A stretch of 64,000 nt of DNA, taken from Pseudorasbora parva (taxonomy: Eukaryota; Chordata; Actinopteri; Cypriniformes; Gobionidae). The stretch's first letter is position 1, and each line of letters begins with the position of its first letter. The stretch is from contig NC_090191.1 of the NCBI RefSeq assembly GCF_024679245.1, forward strand, positions 41,393,024-41,457,023, in the 5' to 3' direction. A program made the translations under genes and the position numbers. The notes under the pieces are model-generated. The model was not told the origin of the DNA. It did not search any database and saw nothing but the letters and a program-made list of their open reading frames with translations. This document shows, piece by piece, positions 42,901 through 64,000 of this stretch.

Positions 42901-45077
42901 TGGACTGACTATTGGAAGACCAGCTCTGCTGAGGTTGAGCAGGACAACCTATTGACTGTGCCGTTTTGTCTTCATTTTCTTCTCCCTCCTCTTCTTCTTC
43001 TACCTCCTCCTCCTCCTCTTCGGTCACCGGTTCACTTTCCTCTTCTTCCTGTTCCTCTTCTTGGTCTTCTTCAACGTCCTGATATTTCTGTGTGTCTTTC
43101 TCGTTTTCTTCAGCCTCGTCTTTTTCATCGCCAGATTCTTCAGTGTCACTCTCAGTTGTGCATTCTTCCTCTTCTCTGGCATCATCATCTTTCTGGAATT
43201 GATAAAGTCATTGTTAGAAATCAATTGATGCTATTGGTCCTGGTAGTATTATGAGAGTTGCTTCACCAGCCCTAAGATTTGGCACTAACCGCCAAATGTA
43301 AGTATAAAATCTGTGTTGGCGAGTATGTGAAAGTGTCAATCGCCAGTTGGCCGGTTATACTTTTATGAATTCTAACAATGCAATGTAAACGTGAACAACG
43401 CTCGGGACAGTTAACGAGCCAGTATTGTCATAACATTTTAAGAATTGGCTATTTAAATATTCAAGTGCAAGAAGCAGCAAAAGGAAGCTCAATTCATTAC
43501 TCACACACTGTGTGGAAAGTTTAAACATTCACAGTGCAAGCACAAAGACAGTGAGCGAATACTAAAATTAGTTCTCATTCACGTCATCTTTCGCTTGTAT
43601 GGACGAAAATTATGTTTAAAAAAAACCTGTCTCACTAAGTATCCTAGTAAACAGTCTTAAGTGAATGTAAACAGTCGAGAAAGACAACATATTGGATTGG
43701 ATCAGTGTGTTGGATCCGTGCGTTCCCTCTTGAAGGGACAGCAGCCTAATATTTCTACTGCTGTCTGTGTTTTTAGTGTTAGTGTAAGAAAAATGAACTC
43801 TGCTCTTAACTGAAAAGTTAATTTTAGTCCCTGACCTTCACCTTTCAAATCATTAATTTTCCTGCATTGTAAAGGCATGTACATTATTTGGATATTTTAC
43901 CAAATGTATTAATTTGACTGCTATTCAACAATCAAAATCCTAAAATATAGCATCGTCAAGCTTTAACCCAGAACTCTTGGGGAAAAAAATCCAAAACTTA
44001 GGGATACATGGGTTAGACTTGTCACTTTGTGCACGGTTAGGGTTCTATAGAAGTACCACAATATTACTACACTCTAAAAAATGCTGGGTTAAAAACAACC
44101 CAAGTTGGGTTGAAAATGCACCGACCCAACAATTGGGTTGTTTTAACCCAGTGGTTGACTTGTTCTTACCCAGCAATTGGGTTGTCTTAAGCAACATTTA
44201 ACTCAACCACTGGGTTAAAACAACTCAACCATTGGGTTAAAACAACTCAATTGTTGGGTCGGTGCATTTTCAACCCAACTTGGGTTGTTTTTAACCCAGC
44301 ATTTTTTAGAGTGTAGGTATTAAAGGGGTAGTTCACCCAAAAATGAAAATTCTGTCGTTATTTACTCAGCCTTAAGTTGTTCCAAACCTGTATGAGTTTC
44401 TTTCTTCTGCTCAACAAAAAAAAAAAAGATATTTGGAAGAATGTTTGTAACGAAGCAGATAGAACAACCATTCACTACCATAGTAGGGAAAAAATACTAT
44501 GGTAGTCAATGGTTGCTCTATCTGCTTTGTTACAAACATTCTTCCAAATATCTTCTTTTGTGTTGAGCAGAAGAAAGAAACTCATACAGGTTTGGAACAA
44601 CATGAGGGAGAGTAAATGATGACAGAATTTTCATTTTTGGGTGAACTACCCTTTTAATATTACATTAATATAACTAAGTAAATAAGTACATATTACTACC
44701 GTAAGGGTGCATATTACTTCTAAGGTATTAAATGTAAGATACATAATTTACAAATGTGTTAAAACCCCTGGTTAGTGTAGAGGTTGTGTATCACTGACCT
44801 GTCTAGGGCTTGTGGAGCCGATCCTCTCCTCCTCTAACAGTTTTCGTGTCTCATTTTCCCAGTATTTCATCAGAGATTCCCTGCTGAATGTTCCCGTGGG
44901 AGTCTTAGCCGTCTGATCTCTCTGTCGCAGTCCGATGGGAAGATTGTCGTCTGGGTCGATATCCGCCAACTCCTTCTCTAGCTCCTGGAGCTCCTCGGCA
45001 GTCAACGAGGCCAACAGCTCGTCTTCATCCAAATCCTCGTACTTACTCAGTTCCCGTCGGTAGCCAAATGTACTCAT
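39933..45077 (-). CDS. lmod2: lmod2: leiomodin 2, complete 3-exon CDS
   Basis: Tropomodulin-family actin nucleator and elongator at the pointed ends of sarcomeric thin filaments in cardiac and skeletal muscle. Join on the minus strand: 45077-44799, 43192-41831, 39959-39933 = 1668 nt, 555 aa (human 547). Visible: tropomyosin/actin-binding N-terminus MSTFGYRRELSKYEDLDEDE; Glu-rich acidic stretch about 94-170; leucine-rich repeat domain about 221-385 (EVNLNNIDNIS, SLANTHADDQ, ESNFITGRGIL, HNQRHICGGQVEMEIVKLL); polyproline run; basic segment; and a C-terminal WH2 (DQLMDAIRGSSIKNLRK), which leiomodins have and tropomodulins lack. The C-terminal VEVPQHLR matches human VEVPEALR. The exon 2 donor is GC or a GT 21 nt further on; see findings. 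Confidence 0.95.
40035..40478. mobile_element. complete hAT-like MITE in lmod2 intron 2
   Basis: AGTGTTGAGTAAGTTACTC to TAATTACACCCAACACT, flanked by CCATGAC on both sides. The left end lies 75 nt upstream (minus strand) of the lmod2 exon 3 acceptor. Confidence 0.8.
40791..41361. mobile_element. inverted-repeat transposon, AGCCCCTTTCACACTGC termini
   Basis: AGCCCCTTTCACACTGC at the left is inverted as GCAGTGTGAAAGGGGCT at the right; GC-rich interior with CCCGGG motifs; no coding capacity. In lmod2 intron 2. Confidence 0.85.
41362..41830. other. lmod2 intron 2, donor-proximal part
   Basis: An imperfect direct repeat of about 80 bp (GATAGCCAATCARATCAAAG near 41556 and 41692). No gene. Confidence 0.5.
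41831..43192 (-). CDS. lmod2: lmod2 coding exon 2 (acidic region, LRR, polyproline, WH2)
   Basis: Encodes residues 94-547. The acceptor is TTCCAG directly before AAAGATGATG (first residues KDDDAREEEE). The acidic region therefore extends 55 codons upstream of 43027, where a GTG could be mistaken for a start. The 3' end is set at AAG followed by GCGAGT, matching the human junction. The alternative GT donor CGA/GTGAGC adds seven codons (ASISLNR) and stays in frame. Confidence 0.88.
44069..44314. mobile_element. foldback MITE of AACCCA repeats, lmod2 intron 1
   Basis: ACACTCTAAAAAATGCTGGG is inverted at the right end, and the interior is an almost complete palindrome of TGGGTT/AACCCA. A relative lies at 55227-55442. 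Confidence 0.85.
44324..44653. mobile_element. TTAA-flanked foldback MITE, GGGTAGTTCACCC type
   Basis: AGGGGTAGTTCACCCAAAAA inverted at the right end; TTAA at 44320-44323 and 44654-44657; palindrome centre near 44490 (ACTATGGTAGT). It abuts the previous element. Confidence 0.85.
44799..45077 (-). CDS. lmod2: lmod2 coding exon 1
   Basis: Encodes residues 1-93 (MSTFGYRREL, LPIGLRQRDQTAKTPTGTFS, LMKYWENETRKLLEEERIG). Ends CAG before donor GTCAGT; phase 0. Confidence 0.95.
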
Positions 45078-45354
45078 GGCCTCTTGGTAGTCTGCTCAAA
45101 GTCTGGAAGTCCTGGTTTTGTCTCAGTATTGGTACATCAGATCTTCTGAGTGGTGTTGTGAGAGTGAGAGCTCATCTGCTGTGGTGGGCAGCTGGAGGGG
45201 TCTTAAGAGCAGGATCAGAGAGACGCGATACAAAGCCCCTGCCCATGATGATGTTGCTTTTTTGGGAGTCAATCAGACAGAGCTGCAAAAAGCATGTGAG
45301 CTCATGACATGGCCACAGCGAGGCCTGTCAGTAAATGCTGACTGCATTGTTCAT

Positions 45355-45421
45355 GTCCAAAATAAGCAGATCGACTCTAAGATGGCGGCTTAGAGAGAAA
45401 GGGTAATGTCCTTATAATAGC
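45355..45421 (-). promoter_or_regulatory. lmod2: possible lmod2 promoter motifs (MEF2/TATA-like and CArG-like)
   Basis: On the minus strand CTATTATAAG (45420-45411) is one mismatch from the MEF2 consensus and could act as a TATA-like element. CCAAAATAAG on the plus strand (45357-45366) is one mismatch from a CArG box. Both suit a striated-muscle gene, but such near-matches are common by chance. Confidence 0.25.
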
Positions 45422-45460
45422 AACTCGTTTTAGCAGCATACTTGAATTAGAACTATTTAA

Positions 45461-45700
45461 AGGCACAATATGTAACTTTCCGCCACTAGATGTTGCTCAT
45501 TCAAAACAAAGGCGTGTCTTGATGACACGGAGCGCTTCCGTTTCTGGTCCGTGTCCTGGTTAAAATCGCTTATTTCTCTGGATTTAAACATTCTTGGAAA
45601 CATTGGGGAAATGCAAGTGCACAAGTCAACAAAATATATAACATTGTTCTGGTGGTTTTGGGATACTTTAATCCAAAAAACCATTCATATTGTGCCTTTA
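45461..45700. mobile_element. short inverted-repeat element, AGGCACAATATG termini
   Basis: AGGCACAATATG at the left, inverted as CATATTGTGCCT at the right, 240 bp, about 380 bp upstream of the lmod2 start codon. Confidence 0.7.
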
Positions 45701-46787
<1,087 letters not shown>

Positions 46788-47110
46788 TGAGTGTGAGTGT
46801 GAACACTCAGATAAGCTGTTTGTTGTCTCGTAGGATCCAAACAGCCACGAACGGCTAGATCTGTGTTTGTGACAGGAACACAATGTCCGCTGCATCTCTG
46901 GAGCCGCCGACTGGCGTTGACAGTGAAGGAATGTTGTTGCTGCGATAACAAGGGTCTCTAGCAACATCAGCTTCTGTAAAGTCCTCAGTGTTGATGGATT
47001 AGGGCCAGCATGAATGTCGGTGAATTTAAAATGTATACAAAATTGTTATGGTTTAAAAATGTCAGTAACTTTTTCCAGAGTGAATTATGTAGGCTGAAGT
47101 GCCTTGAAAC

Positions 47111-48451
47111 GATCGTTCCCTATCCCCTATATAGTGAACCGTCTAATCGTTCCCTATCCCCTATATAGTGCACTGTCTGATCGTTCCCTATCCCCTATAT
47201 AGTGCACAGTCTGATCGTTCCCTATCCCCTATATAGTGCACAGTCTGATCGTTCCCTATCCCCTATATAGTGCACCGTCTAATCGTTCCCTATCCCCTAT
47301 ATAGTGCACAGTCTGATCGTTCCCTATCCCCTATATAGTGCACCGTCTAATCGTTCCCTATCCCCTATATGGTGCACCGTCTGATCGTTCCCTATCCCCT
47401 ATATAGTGCACTGTCTGATCGTTCCCTATCCCCTATATAGGGCACCGTCTGATCGTTCCCTATCCCCTATATAGTGCACTGTCTGATCGTTCCCTATCCC
47501 CTATATAGTGCACCGTCTAATCGTTCCCTATCCCCTATATAGTGCACCGTCTGATCGTTCCCTATCCCCTATATAGTGCACTCTGATCGTTCCCTATCCC
47601 CTATATAGTGCACCGTCTAATCGTTCCCTATCCCCTATATAGTGCACCATCTAATCGTTCCCTATCCCCTATATAGTGCACTGTCTGATCGTTCCCTATC
47701 CCCTATATAGTGCACCGTCTAATCGTTCCCTATCCCCTATATAGTGCACCGTCTGATCGTTCCCTATCCCCTATATAGTGCACCGTCTAATCGTTCCCTA
47801 TCCCCTATATAGTGCACTGTCTGATCGTTCCCTATCCCCTATATAGTGCACCGTCTAATCGTTCCCTATCCCCTATATAGTGCACCGTCTGATCGTTCCC
47901 TATCCCCTATATGGTGCACCGTCTGATCGTTCCCTATCCCCTATATAGTGCACCGTCTGATCGTTCCCTATCCCCTATATAGTGCACCGTCTGATCGTTT
48001 CCTATCCCCTATATAGTGCACCGTCTGATCGTTCCCTATCCCCTATATAGTGCACCGTCTGATCGTTCCCTATCCCCTATATAGTGCACCGTCTAATCGT
48101 TCCCTATCCCCTATATGGTGAACCGTCTGATCGTTCCCTATCCCCTATATAGTGCACTGTCTGATCGTTCCCTATCCGCTATATAGCGCACCGTCTAATC
48201 GTTCCCTATCCCCTATATAGTGCACTGTCTGATCGTTCCCTATCCCCTATATAGTGCACTGTCTGATTGTTCCCTATCCCCTATATAGTGCAGCATCTGA
48301 TCGTTCCCTATCCCCTATATAGTGCACTGTCTGATCGTTCCCTATCCCCTATATAGTGCAGCATCTGATCGTTCCCTATCCCCTATATAGTGCACTGTCT
48401 GATCGTTCCCCATCCCCTATATAGTGCACAGTCTGATCGTTCCCTATCCCC
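47111..48451 (-). repeat. 34-bp minisatellite, about 39 copies, inverted relative to 13028-14527
   Basis: Plus-strand unit GATCGTTCCCTATCCCCTAT followed by ATAGTGCACYGTCT, the reverse complement of the intron 1 array. Lies between lmod2 and the 3' end of asb15. The left flank CTGAAGTGCCTTGAAAC also occurs, inverted, at about 33658, within the relative of the host repeat. Confidence 0.97.
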
Positions 48452-48563
48452 TTGAAGCAAACACTGCGTATTGTTATGGCCATTGTAATTGTAAAATCAA
48501 GCATTTGATTATTATATCAAATAAATACATATACCAATGATATATTTTGATTATGACACTATA

Positions 48564-48569
48564 TTTATT
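48564..48569 (-). terminator. asb15: asb15 poly(A) signal AATAAA
   Basis: TTTATT on the plus strand, about 145 nt downstream of the asb15 stop. It lies between the CDS and the 34-bp minisatellite that begins (on the minus strand) near 48451. Confidence 0.55.
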
Positions 48570-48712
48570 ATTATGGTTTCAGGTTGAAATTTCACCTCTT
48601 GATATTTTTTTCAAGCATTAATGTATGAAAATGATATAATCACAATGATTGTTTTGAAACAAACAGACAAATAAAACAAATTGGAATAAAATGCATATAG
48701 ATGCACATATAT

Positions 48713-58536
<9,824 letters not shown>

Positions 58537-59159
58537 TGTGTTTCAGACACACAAACTCCCAAAGAGATCTTCAGTCATGCAGACGGATTAGAAAACGTGA
58601 ACGTTTTTGATAACCCAATCAGAAGAAATGTCACGCAGCGCCGCGAAACACCGACTGAGTTTGTTTTTGCACGCCCTGAGGGATATATTTAGTCCTGACC
58701 TGCTTTCTCTGGACACTTTGAGAATGCGGGTCACTGACGGGCAGGAGGGCTTGGTTTGCGGCCCACAAACACACACAGTGTTAAGTCAGAAAAACCGCAC
58801 AAGTCTGATATAAACACACGTGACCTGAATGAGGATTATTTCATGTTTCTTCTGTAATGTGCAGGTACTGTTGCCCATGTTAAGTCTAGGAGCCTAATAA
58901 ATGTGACTGATTTGTGTTATTGTTAGTAGTTCTGGAACAAACCGTTTTGTATTTGATATATTTAATGCAAAAAGATGTAAGAAACCACTAAAATATGGAA
59001 TGTTACGAAATGAATTCGCTCAAGTGGTTAAATGTTATGTTTTAATGACGAGGCCTGAGTTTGAATCCCGCTATTCTTTATGTTAGTTGTGGAAGCAGGG
59101 CGGGGCCGAGAGCTGTGGGGGCGGAGCGAGTGTTGATGAGCATCGCTGTGCACCACGTT
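58537..59159. other. asb15 upstream region
   Basis: No coding sequence recognised. Likely asb15 promoter up to about 58850; the start site is undefined. Confidence 0.5.
58683..58692 (-). promoter_or_regulatory. asb15: MEF2/TATA-like element upstream of asb15
   Basis: CTAAATATAT on the minus strand, about 150 bp upstream of the ATG, is one mismatch from a MEF2 site and also TATA-like. An E-box CACGTG lies near 58817. Plausible for a muscle gene, but unproven. Confidence 0.3.
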
Positions 59160-61465
59160 AGGTTTTATGTTGTGTTTTGTATTATGTTATGTTGTGTTAT
59201 GTTTATGTGTTATGTTTTATATTGTTATGTTGCGATTGATTTGATGTTATGTTTTGTGTTTTATGTTGTGCTGTGTTTTGTTTTGTGTGTATGTTATTTA
59301 TGCTTTGTTGTGTTGTGATATGTTGTTGTGTTGCGTTTTGATATGATTATATGTTATGTTATTATGTGTTGTGATTATGTTTATGTTATGTTAAAACATG
59401 CTTATGTTATTTGTTATGTTGTGTTGGGATACGTTTTATGATATATGTTTATGTTGTTGTGTTTTAAATAAAAATAAAATGTAATGTTGTATTTTGTGTT
59501 ATGATGTTGTGTTCTGATGTTGTGTTATGATGTTGTGTTTTGTGTTATGATGTTGTGTTATGTGTTATGATGTTGTGTTATGATGTTGTGTTATGATGTT
59601 GTGTTTTGTGTTATGATGTTGTGTTATGATGTTGTGTTTTGTGTTATGATGTTGTGTTATGATGTTGTGTTCTGATGTTGTGTTTTGTGTTATGATGTTG
59701 TGTTATGATGTTGTGTTTTGTGTTTGTATGTTGTGTTTTGTGTTATGATGTTGTGTTATGATGTTGTGTTTTGTGTTATGATGTTGTGTTCTGATGTTGT
59801 GTTATGATGTTGTGTTTTGTGTTATGATGTTGTGTTATGATGTTGTGTTTTGTGTTATGATGTTGTGTTATGATGTTGTGTTATGATGTTGTGTTTTGTG
59901 TTATGATGTTGTGTTATGATGTTGTGTTTTGTGTTATGATGTTGTGTTTTGTGTTATGATGTTGTGTTATGTTGTGTTTTGTGTTATGATGTTGTGTTAT
60001 GTTGTGTTTTGTGTTATGATGTTGTGTTTTGTGTTATGATGTTGTGTTATGATGTTGTGTTTTGTGTTATGATGTTGTGTTTTGTGTTATGATGTTGTGT
60101 TATGTTGTGTTTTGTGTTATGATGTTGTGTTTTGTGTTATGATGTTGTGTTATGTTGTGTTTTGTGTTATGATGTTGTGTTTTGTGTTATGTTGTGTTTT
60201 GTGTTATGATGTTGTGTTATGTGTTATGATGTTGTGTTTGATGTTGTGTTCTGATGTTGTGTTTTGTGTTATGATGTTGTGTTTTGTGTTATGATGTTGT
60301 GTTTTGTGTTATGATGTTGTGTTATGATGTTGTGTTTTGTGTTCTGATGTTGTGTTTTGTGTTATGATGTTGTGTTATGATGTTGTGTTATGATGTTGTG
60401 TTTTGTGTTATGATGTTGTGTTCTGATGTTGTGTTATGATGTTGTGTTTTGTGTTATGATGTTGTGTTTTGTGTTATGATGTTGTGTTATGATGTTGTGT
60501 TTTGTGTTATGATGTTGTGTTTTGTGTTATGATGTTGTGTTTTGTGTTATGATGTTGTGTTTTGTGTTATGATGTTGTGTTATGTTGTGTTTTGTGTTAT
60601 GATGTTGTGTTTTGTGTTATGATGTTGTGTTTTGTGTTATGATGTTGTGTTTTGTGTTATGATGTTGTGTTATGTGTTATGATGTTGTGTTTGATGTTGT
60701 GTTCTGATGTTGTGTTTTGTGTTATGATGTTGTGTTATGATGTTGTGTTTTGTGTTATGATGTTGTGTTATGATGTTGTGTTTTGTGTTATGATGTTGTG
60801 TTATGATGTTGTGTTTTGTGTTATGATGCTGTGTTTTGTGTTATGATGTTGTGTTATGATGTTGTGTTTTGTGTTATGATGTTGTGTTATGTGTTATGAT
60901 GTTGTGTTTGATGTTGTGTTCTGATGTTGTGTTTTGTGTTATGATGTTGTGTTATGATGTTGTGTTTTGTGTTATGATGTTGTGTTATGATGTTGTGTTT
61001 TGTGTTATGATGTTGTGTTATGATGTTGTGTTATGATGTTGTGTTTTGTGTTATGATGTTGTGTTATGATGTTGTGTTTTGTGTTATGATGTTGTGTTAT
61101 GATGTTGTGTTTTGTGTTATGATGTTGTGTTTTGGGTTTGGATGTTGTGTTTTGTGTTTGTATGTTGTGTTTTGTGTTATGATGTTGTGTTATGTTATGT
61201 TGTGTTTTGTGTTATGATGTTGTGTTATGTTGTGTTTTGTGTTATGATGTTGTGTTTTGTGTTATGATGTTGTGTTATGTTGTGTTTTCTGTTATGATAT
61301 TGTGTTTTGTGTTATGATGTTGTGTTATGTTGTTTTGTGTTATGATGTTGTGTTATGTGTTATGTTGCTGTGATATGATATATGTTTATGTTGTTGTCTT
61401 GTGATAGGTTTATATGTAATATTGTGTTATGTTGTGTTGTTGTTGTGAGTTATGCTTTGTTTTAT
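59160..61465 (+). repeat. irregular T/G-rich minisatellite, 2.3 kb
   Basis: Alternating TTTTGTGTTATGATGTTGTG (20 bp) and TTATGATGTTGTG (13 bp) units. The plus strand is almost free of C. The VVFCVMMLCYD frames are repeat artefacts. Lies between the heads of asb15 and the unidentified gene. Confidence 0.95.
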
Positions 61466-62447
61466 GTTTAACGCATGATAAAGTGTCAATTCCATGAGTC
61501 TCACGCTGAATTGGCAGGTTTATATAGTTCATCAAAAAGCACATACGGGCAAAAATAGTTCTTTTTAAAAAATTTACGTAGAGTGCCGCTTTTTAGACAA
61601 ATGCCATGAAGATAGTGCGGTAAATGTGTAGGCCTACACCACCTTTACCACTGTCTGTAAGTGCATATGATTTGACAGATGAACAATGAACTTATGAAGC
61701 AGCTTTATATCACTTTTTCTCTGTAGTCATTCTCTGTAAGGCAGTGCATGAAAGATATGAAAATGATCCATGCACTATACAAATGCTGTGCGTCAAGCTA
61801 GATTAGACCACCTTATCTTCTTAAATTCAAATGCAAAGGTTTCTGTAAAGGTGGCCTTATGATATTTTCATATATTGTGCTTGTTGTGCTAGAATCACAT
61901 ATAGTTTCTATCACTATATAAAATGCACATTTAAGAACTACAAAACATCAACGGCGCGTCACACAAATCCCTCCGTGTCAAATCGAAGACACGGAAATCG
62001 TTCCTAGTGCGCATATACGTGCTAACTTTTTAAGTTATAGATTTAATAAAAAAATAAGCAGCTACTAGTTTTAATAGATACATTAACTAGTGATAGAAAA
62101 AAAAACATATATACACGATGACATATTCTGGGGAAAAAGAGACCTTTACATAGACGAGAACTGTTTGACACTATAACACAAAAGTCTAGAATTATTGCAA
62201 AAGCGGAAATTATCAAATATCTGCAGCTACAAATAGTTGTGCAATGGCTGTCTGAGAGCATATACCCCTTCTTCCGACCCCACCTACGCCCAGTCTCAGC
62301 GAGCTCGGACCGGTAGGGGAACTTCATGCCTTCTGTTTTCACACTGATTTTTCCCGGTCGTGTTTTTGTATCGAATCTGTGCTGTACACACTCGTATTAT
62401 TATTATTACCCGTTACATGTTGCGTTGCTCTCTCAAGTGTTGTAAGA
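61466..62447. other. region upstream of the unidentified gene
   Basis: No gene recognised. The last 200 bp contain a GC-richer patch (62270-62340) compatible with a promoter. Confidence 0.4.
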
Positions 62448-63813
62448 ATGAGTGAAGCAGAAGATGACATTAATGAGCTGGACTCAGAAACGGAGAACGG
62501 AGACGTGGAGATGTGTTTAATGTCTGAAGTGGGTGAGTTCGGCTTCTCTTATCGCTATCGTACATTATCCAGAAAGAGAGATAGGGGGACAAAGTCATGG
62601 CTAACAAAAACGTGTTTTAAGTAAGATTTGCCAACTTCATGTAATGAAGTTTATAAAAAAAAAGCATGTTTCAAAACCTTTTTCCCGGGAACTCACGTTC
62701 CATTTCAGAATTCTGCAAACATTGTGGAAATGATCCTTTTTGAACGTTCTAAAACAACTGTTACACGAGGGAAAAAAGTCCCGCGTTCTAAAAACGTCAC
62801 TGTGAGAACGTTTGTTCATAACATCGAGGAAACTTTCCTAGAACGTTATCTAAAGTTCTGTTGGGCTCACACTTTTAGTTTCTTTTTCGATGCGGCAGGT
62901 GTGGTGAGAATGATACATGATGTGAAAAGGTATAAATAATGTGTTCAAACTCGTTCAGTTCCAAAGAACACATGCGAATCATAACAACTTGAACACATTT
63001 GCATGTCAGGCGCAAAATAATACAAAACGCAGAACCAGAAAGACAAGTTACACACTTCGCCACCATCCTCTTCATGGCCCATAAACTCTCTCTTTACTGG
63101 TATTGACGTTACTTTTGATTAATTGCATTGCATGTGTTTAATGCATGTATTTGGTGTGTCTAATAGTTCTCAATTATGCCAGGTCCTTTTTAATCTGATC
63201 TGCACAAACATGAGATTGAGTTTTACAACTACATGTATTTTCATTAATAATACATTGTGATATTCATTGCACAATAACATGCACTAAGGATTTCCTCTGT
63301 GTCAGCCCTGCTGCTCGGTTTTATGGCATAAGCTGGAGTAAGTGTGTGTGTGTGGTGGAGGCGTTATCCCTGGTCCTGGGACAGATGAGTTTTCCTTGCT
63401 GTTTTCAGGCCGTTGCTATAGATATTTTCCACCCAGCCATGCAACATCTGCTCTGAGTTAACTTTTCCCATTACGCTTTGCTTTCTGGTTAGTTTGTTTT
63501 GGTTGGGTTTTCCCTTCACTGTGAGTAAACATTAAATCAGAGACCGTTTCGAAGTGTTCACATGCCGAGTGTAATGTAGTGTGATTTGTTTGAGACTAGG
63601 AATGTTGAGTGTTTCATGCATTGAATATATTCTTCTAATCAATAGTTAATTAAATTATATGTAAATGTATTACTACTGGTCAGTTATTATCGGCTACATA
63701 AGTTGCGATGCACCTGTTGAATGTTTTATATTATGCTTTTCCCAGATTATTCTGAACAGGCGCCAACGTACAAATCTAGACCAGGTGGGGAAGCTGTGCC
63801 GAAAGTCAAACAG
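62448..63813 (+). CDS. unidentified gene, first two coding exons (partial, runs off the window)
   Basis: Exon 62448-62532 encodes MSEAEDDINELDSETENGDV followed by EMCLMSEV plus one base, with donor GTGAGT. Exon 63746-63813 (acceptor TTTTCCCAG, donor GTTTGT) joins in phase as DYSEQAPTYKSRPGGEAVPK then VKQ. Together: a 51-residue acidic, hydrophilic N-terminus without signal peptide. The splice sites and matching phases support a real gene; the family is not recognised. Human synteny would put NDUFA5 or IQUB beyond ASB15, but the sequence does not resemble the NDUFA5 start, and IQUB cannot be confirmed from 51 residues. It is head-to-head with asb15, start codons 3.9 kb apart. Confidence 0.6.
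62533..63745. other. intron 1 of the unidentified gene
   Basis: About 62650-62870 holds internally repeated GAACGTT/AACGTTC words (TTGAACGTTCTAAAAC). No other feature seen. Confidence 0.4.
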
Positions 63814-64000
63814 GTTTGTTTCTTTTCTGTCCACCTTGATAAAGGCAAAACTAGAAGAATTTTAGGAGGAATTATTCAGTAGTTCAAAGCAATTTTTTAG
63901 TTCATAAATGATTTTTGCATCACTAAATTTAAATTGATTAATCACATTACCTAAATGTGATTGATCGATTTGACAGCACTATGTATCGCGATTAATCACA
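63814..64000. other. right edge: start of a dispersed repeat
   Basis: ATTAATCACA/TGTGATTGATCGAT words near 63930-64000 resemble those near 29440-29490; cut by the window edge. Confidence 0.4.

Noticed and set aside
41774..43027. Single-exon lmod2 starting at 43027
   Set aside because: That codon is GTG inside the acidic region. The exon extends to the acceptor at 43193, and the true start is the ATG at 45077; the read-through tail is intron.
58588..58813. Possible upstream coding exon of asb15
   Set aside because: Short overlapping frames on both strands without conserved sequence; the ATG at 58536 matches the human N-terminus.
59061..61217. Cysteine- and methionine-rich frames
   Set aside because: Translations of the T/G minisatellite with no splice or start context.

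Overview
This is vertebrate nuclear DNA, almost certainly from a teleost fish and probably a cyprinid. The genes are spliced with GT-AG introns. The introns are crowded with short inverted-repeat DNA transposons of teleost type, (CA)n microsatellites and minisatellites. About 5 kb of 64 kb is coding. The gene order wasl - lmod2 - asb15 matches the human 7q31 neighbourhood (ASB15-LMOD2-WASL), so this is a conserved synteny block.

Layout. 1-2400: intergenic, with a decayed Tc1-like transposon, then a CpG-rich promoter. 2715-36412 (+): wasl (N-WASP), 11 coding exons, 514 aa, all exon boundaries in phase; 3' UTR to about 37445. 39933-45077 (-): lmod2 (leiomodin 2), three coding exons, 555 aa. The last exon encodes only eight residues and is reached through a probable GC-AG intron or a competing GT donor. 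48713-58536 (-): asb15, nine coding exons, 584 aa, with an N-terminal UIM-like motif, ankyrin repeats and a C-terminal SOCS box. 62448 to the right edge (+): the first two coding exons of a gene I could not identify.

Functional theme: wasl activates Arp2/3 to make branched actin, lmod2 nucleates and elongates sarcomeric thin filaments, and asb15 is a muscle-enriched Cullin-5 adaptor. They are separate transcription units; nothing suggests co-transcription.

The non-coding part is dominated by two things. (1) Many palindromic (foldback) elements flanked by TTAA, and hAT-like elements with about 8-bp target duplications. One fills 94% of wasl intron 2, and another is nested exactly at the palindrome centre of a third. 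(2) Seven long minisatellites (24, 40, 34, 48, 32 and 34 bp units plus an irregular T/G array), about 8 kb in total. Several lie inside recognisable transposons, whose other copies in this window still hold the unit once. The same 34-bp minisatellite occurs in wasl intron 1 and, inverted, between lmod2 and asb15. No RNA genes, CRISPR arrays or viral genes were recognised. I see no wholly new gene system; the most notable items are the splice-site oddities and the transposon-seeded arrays.
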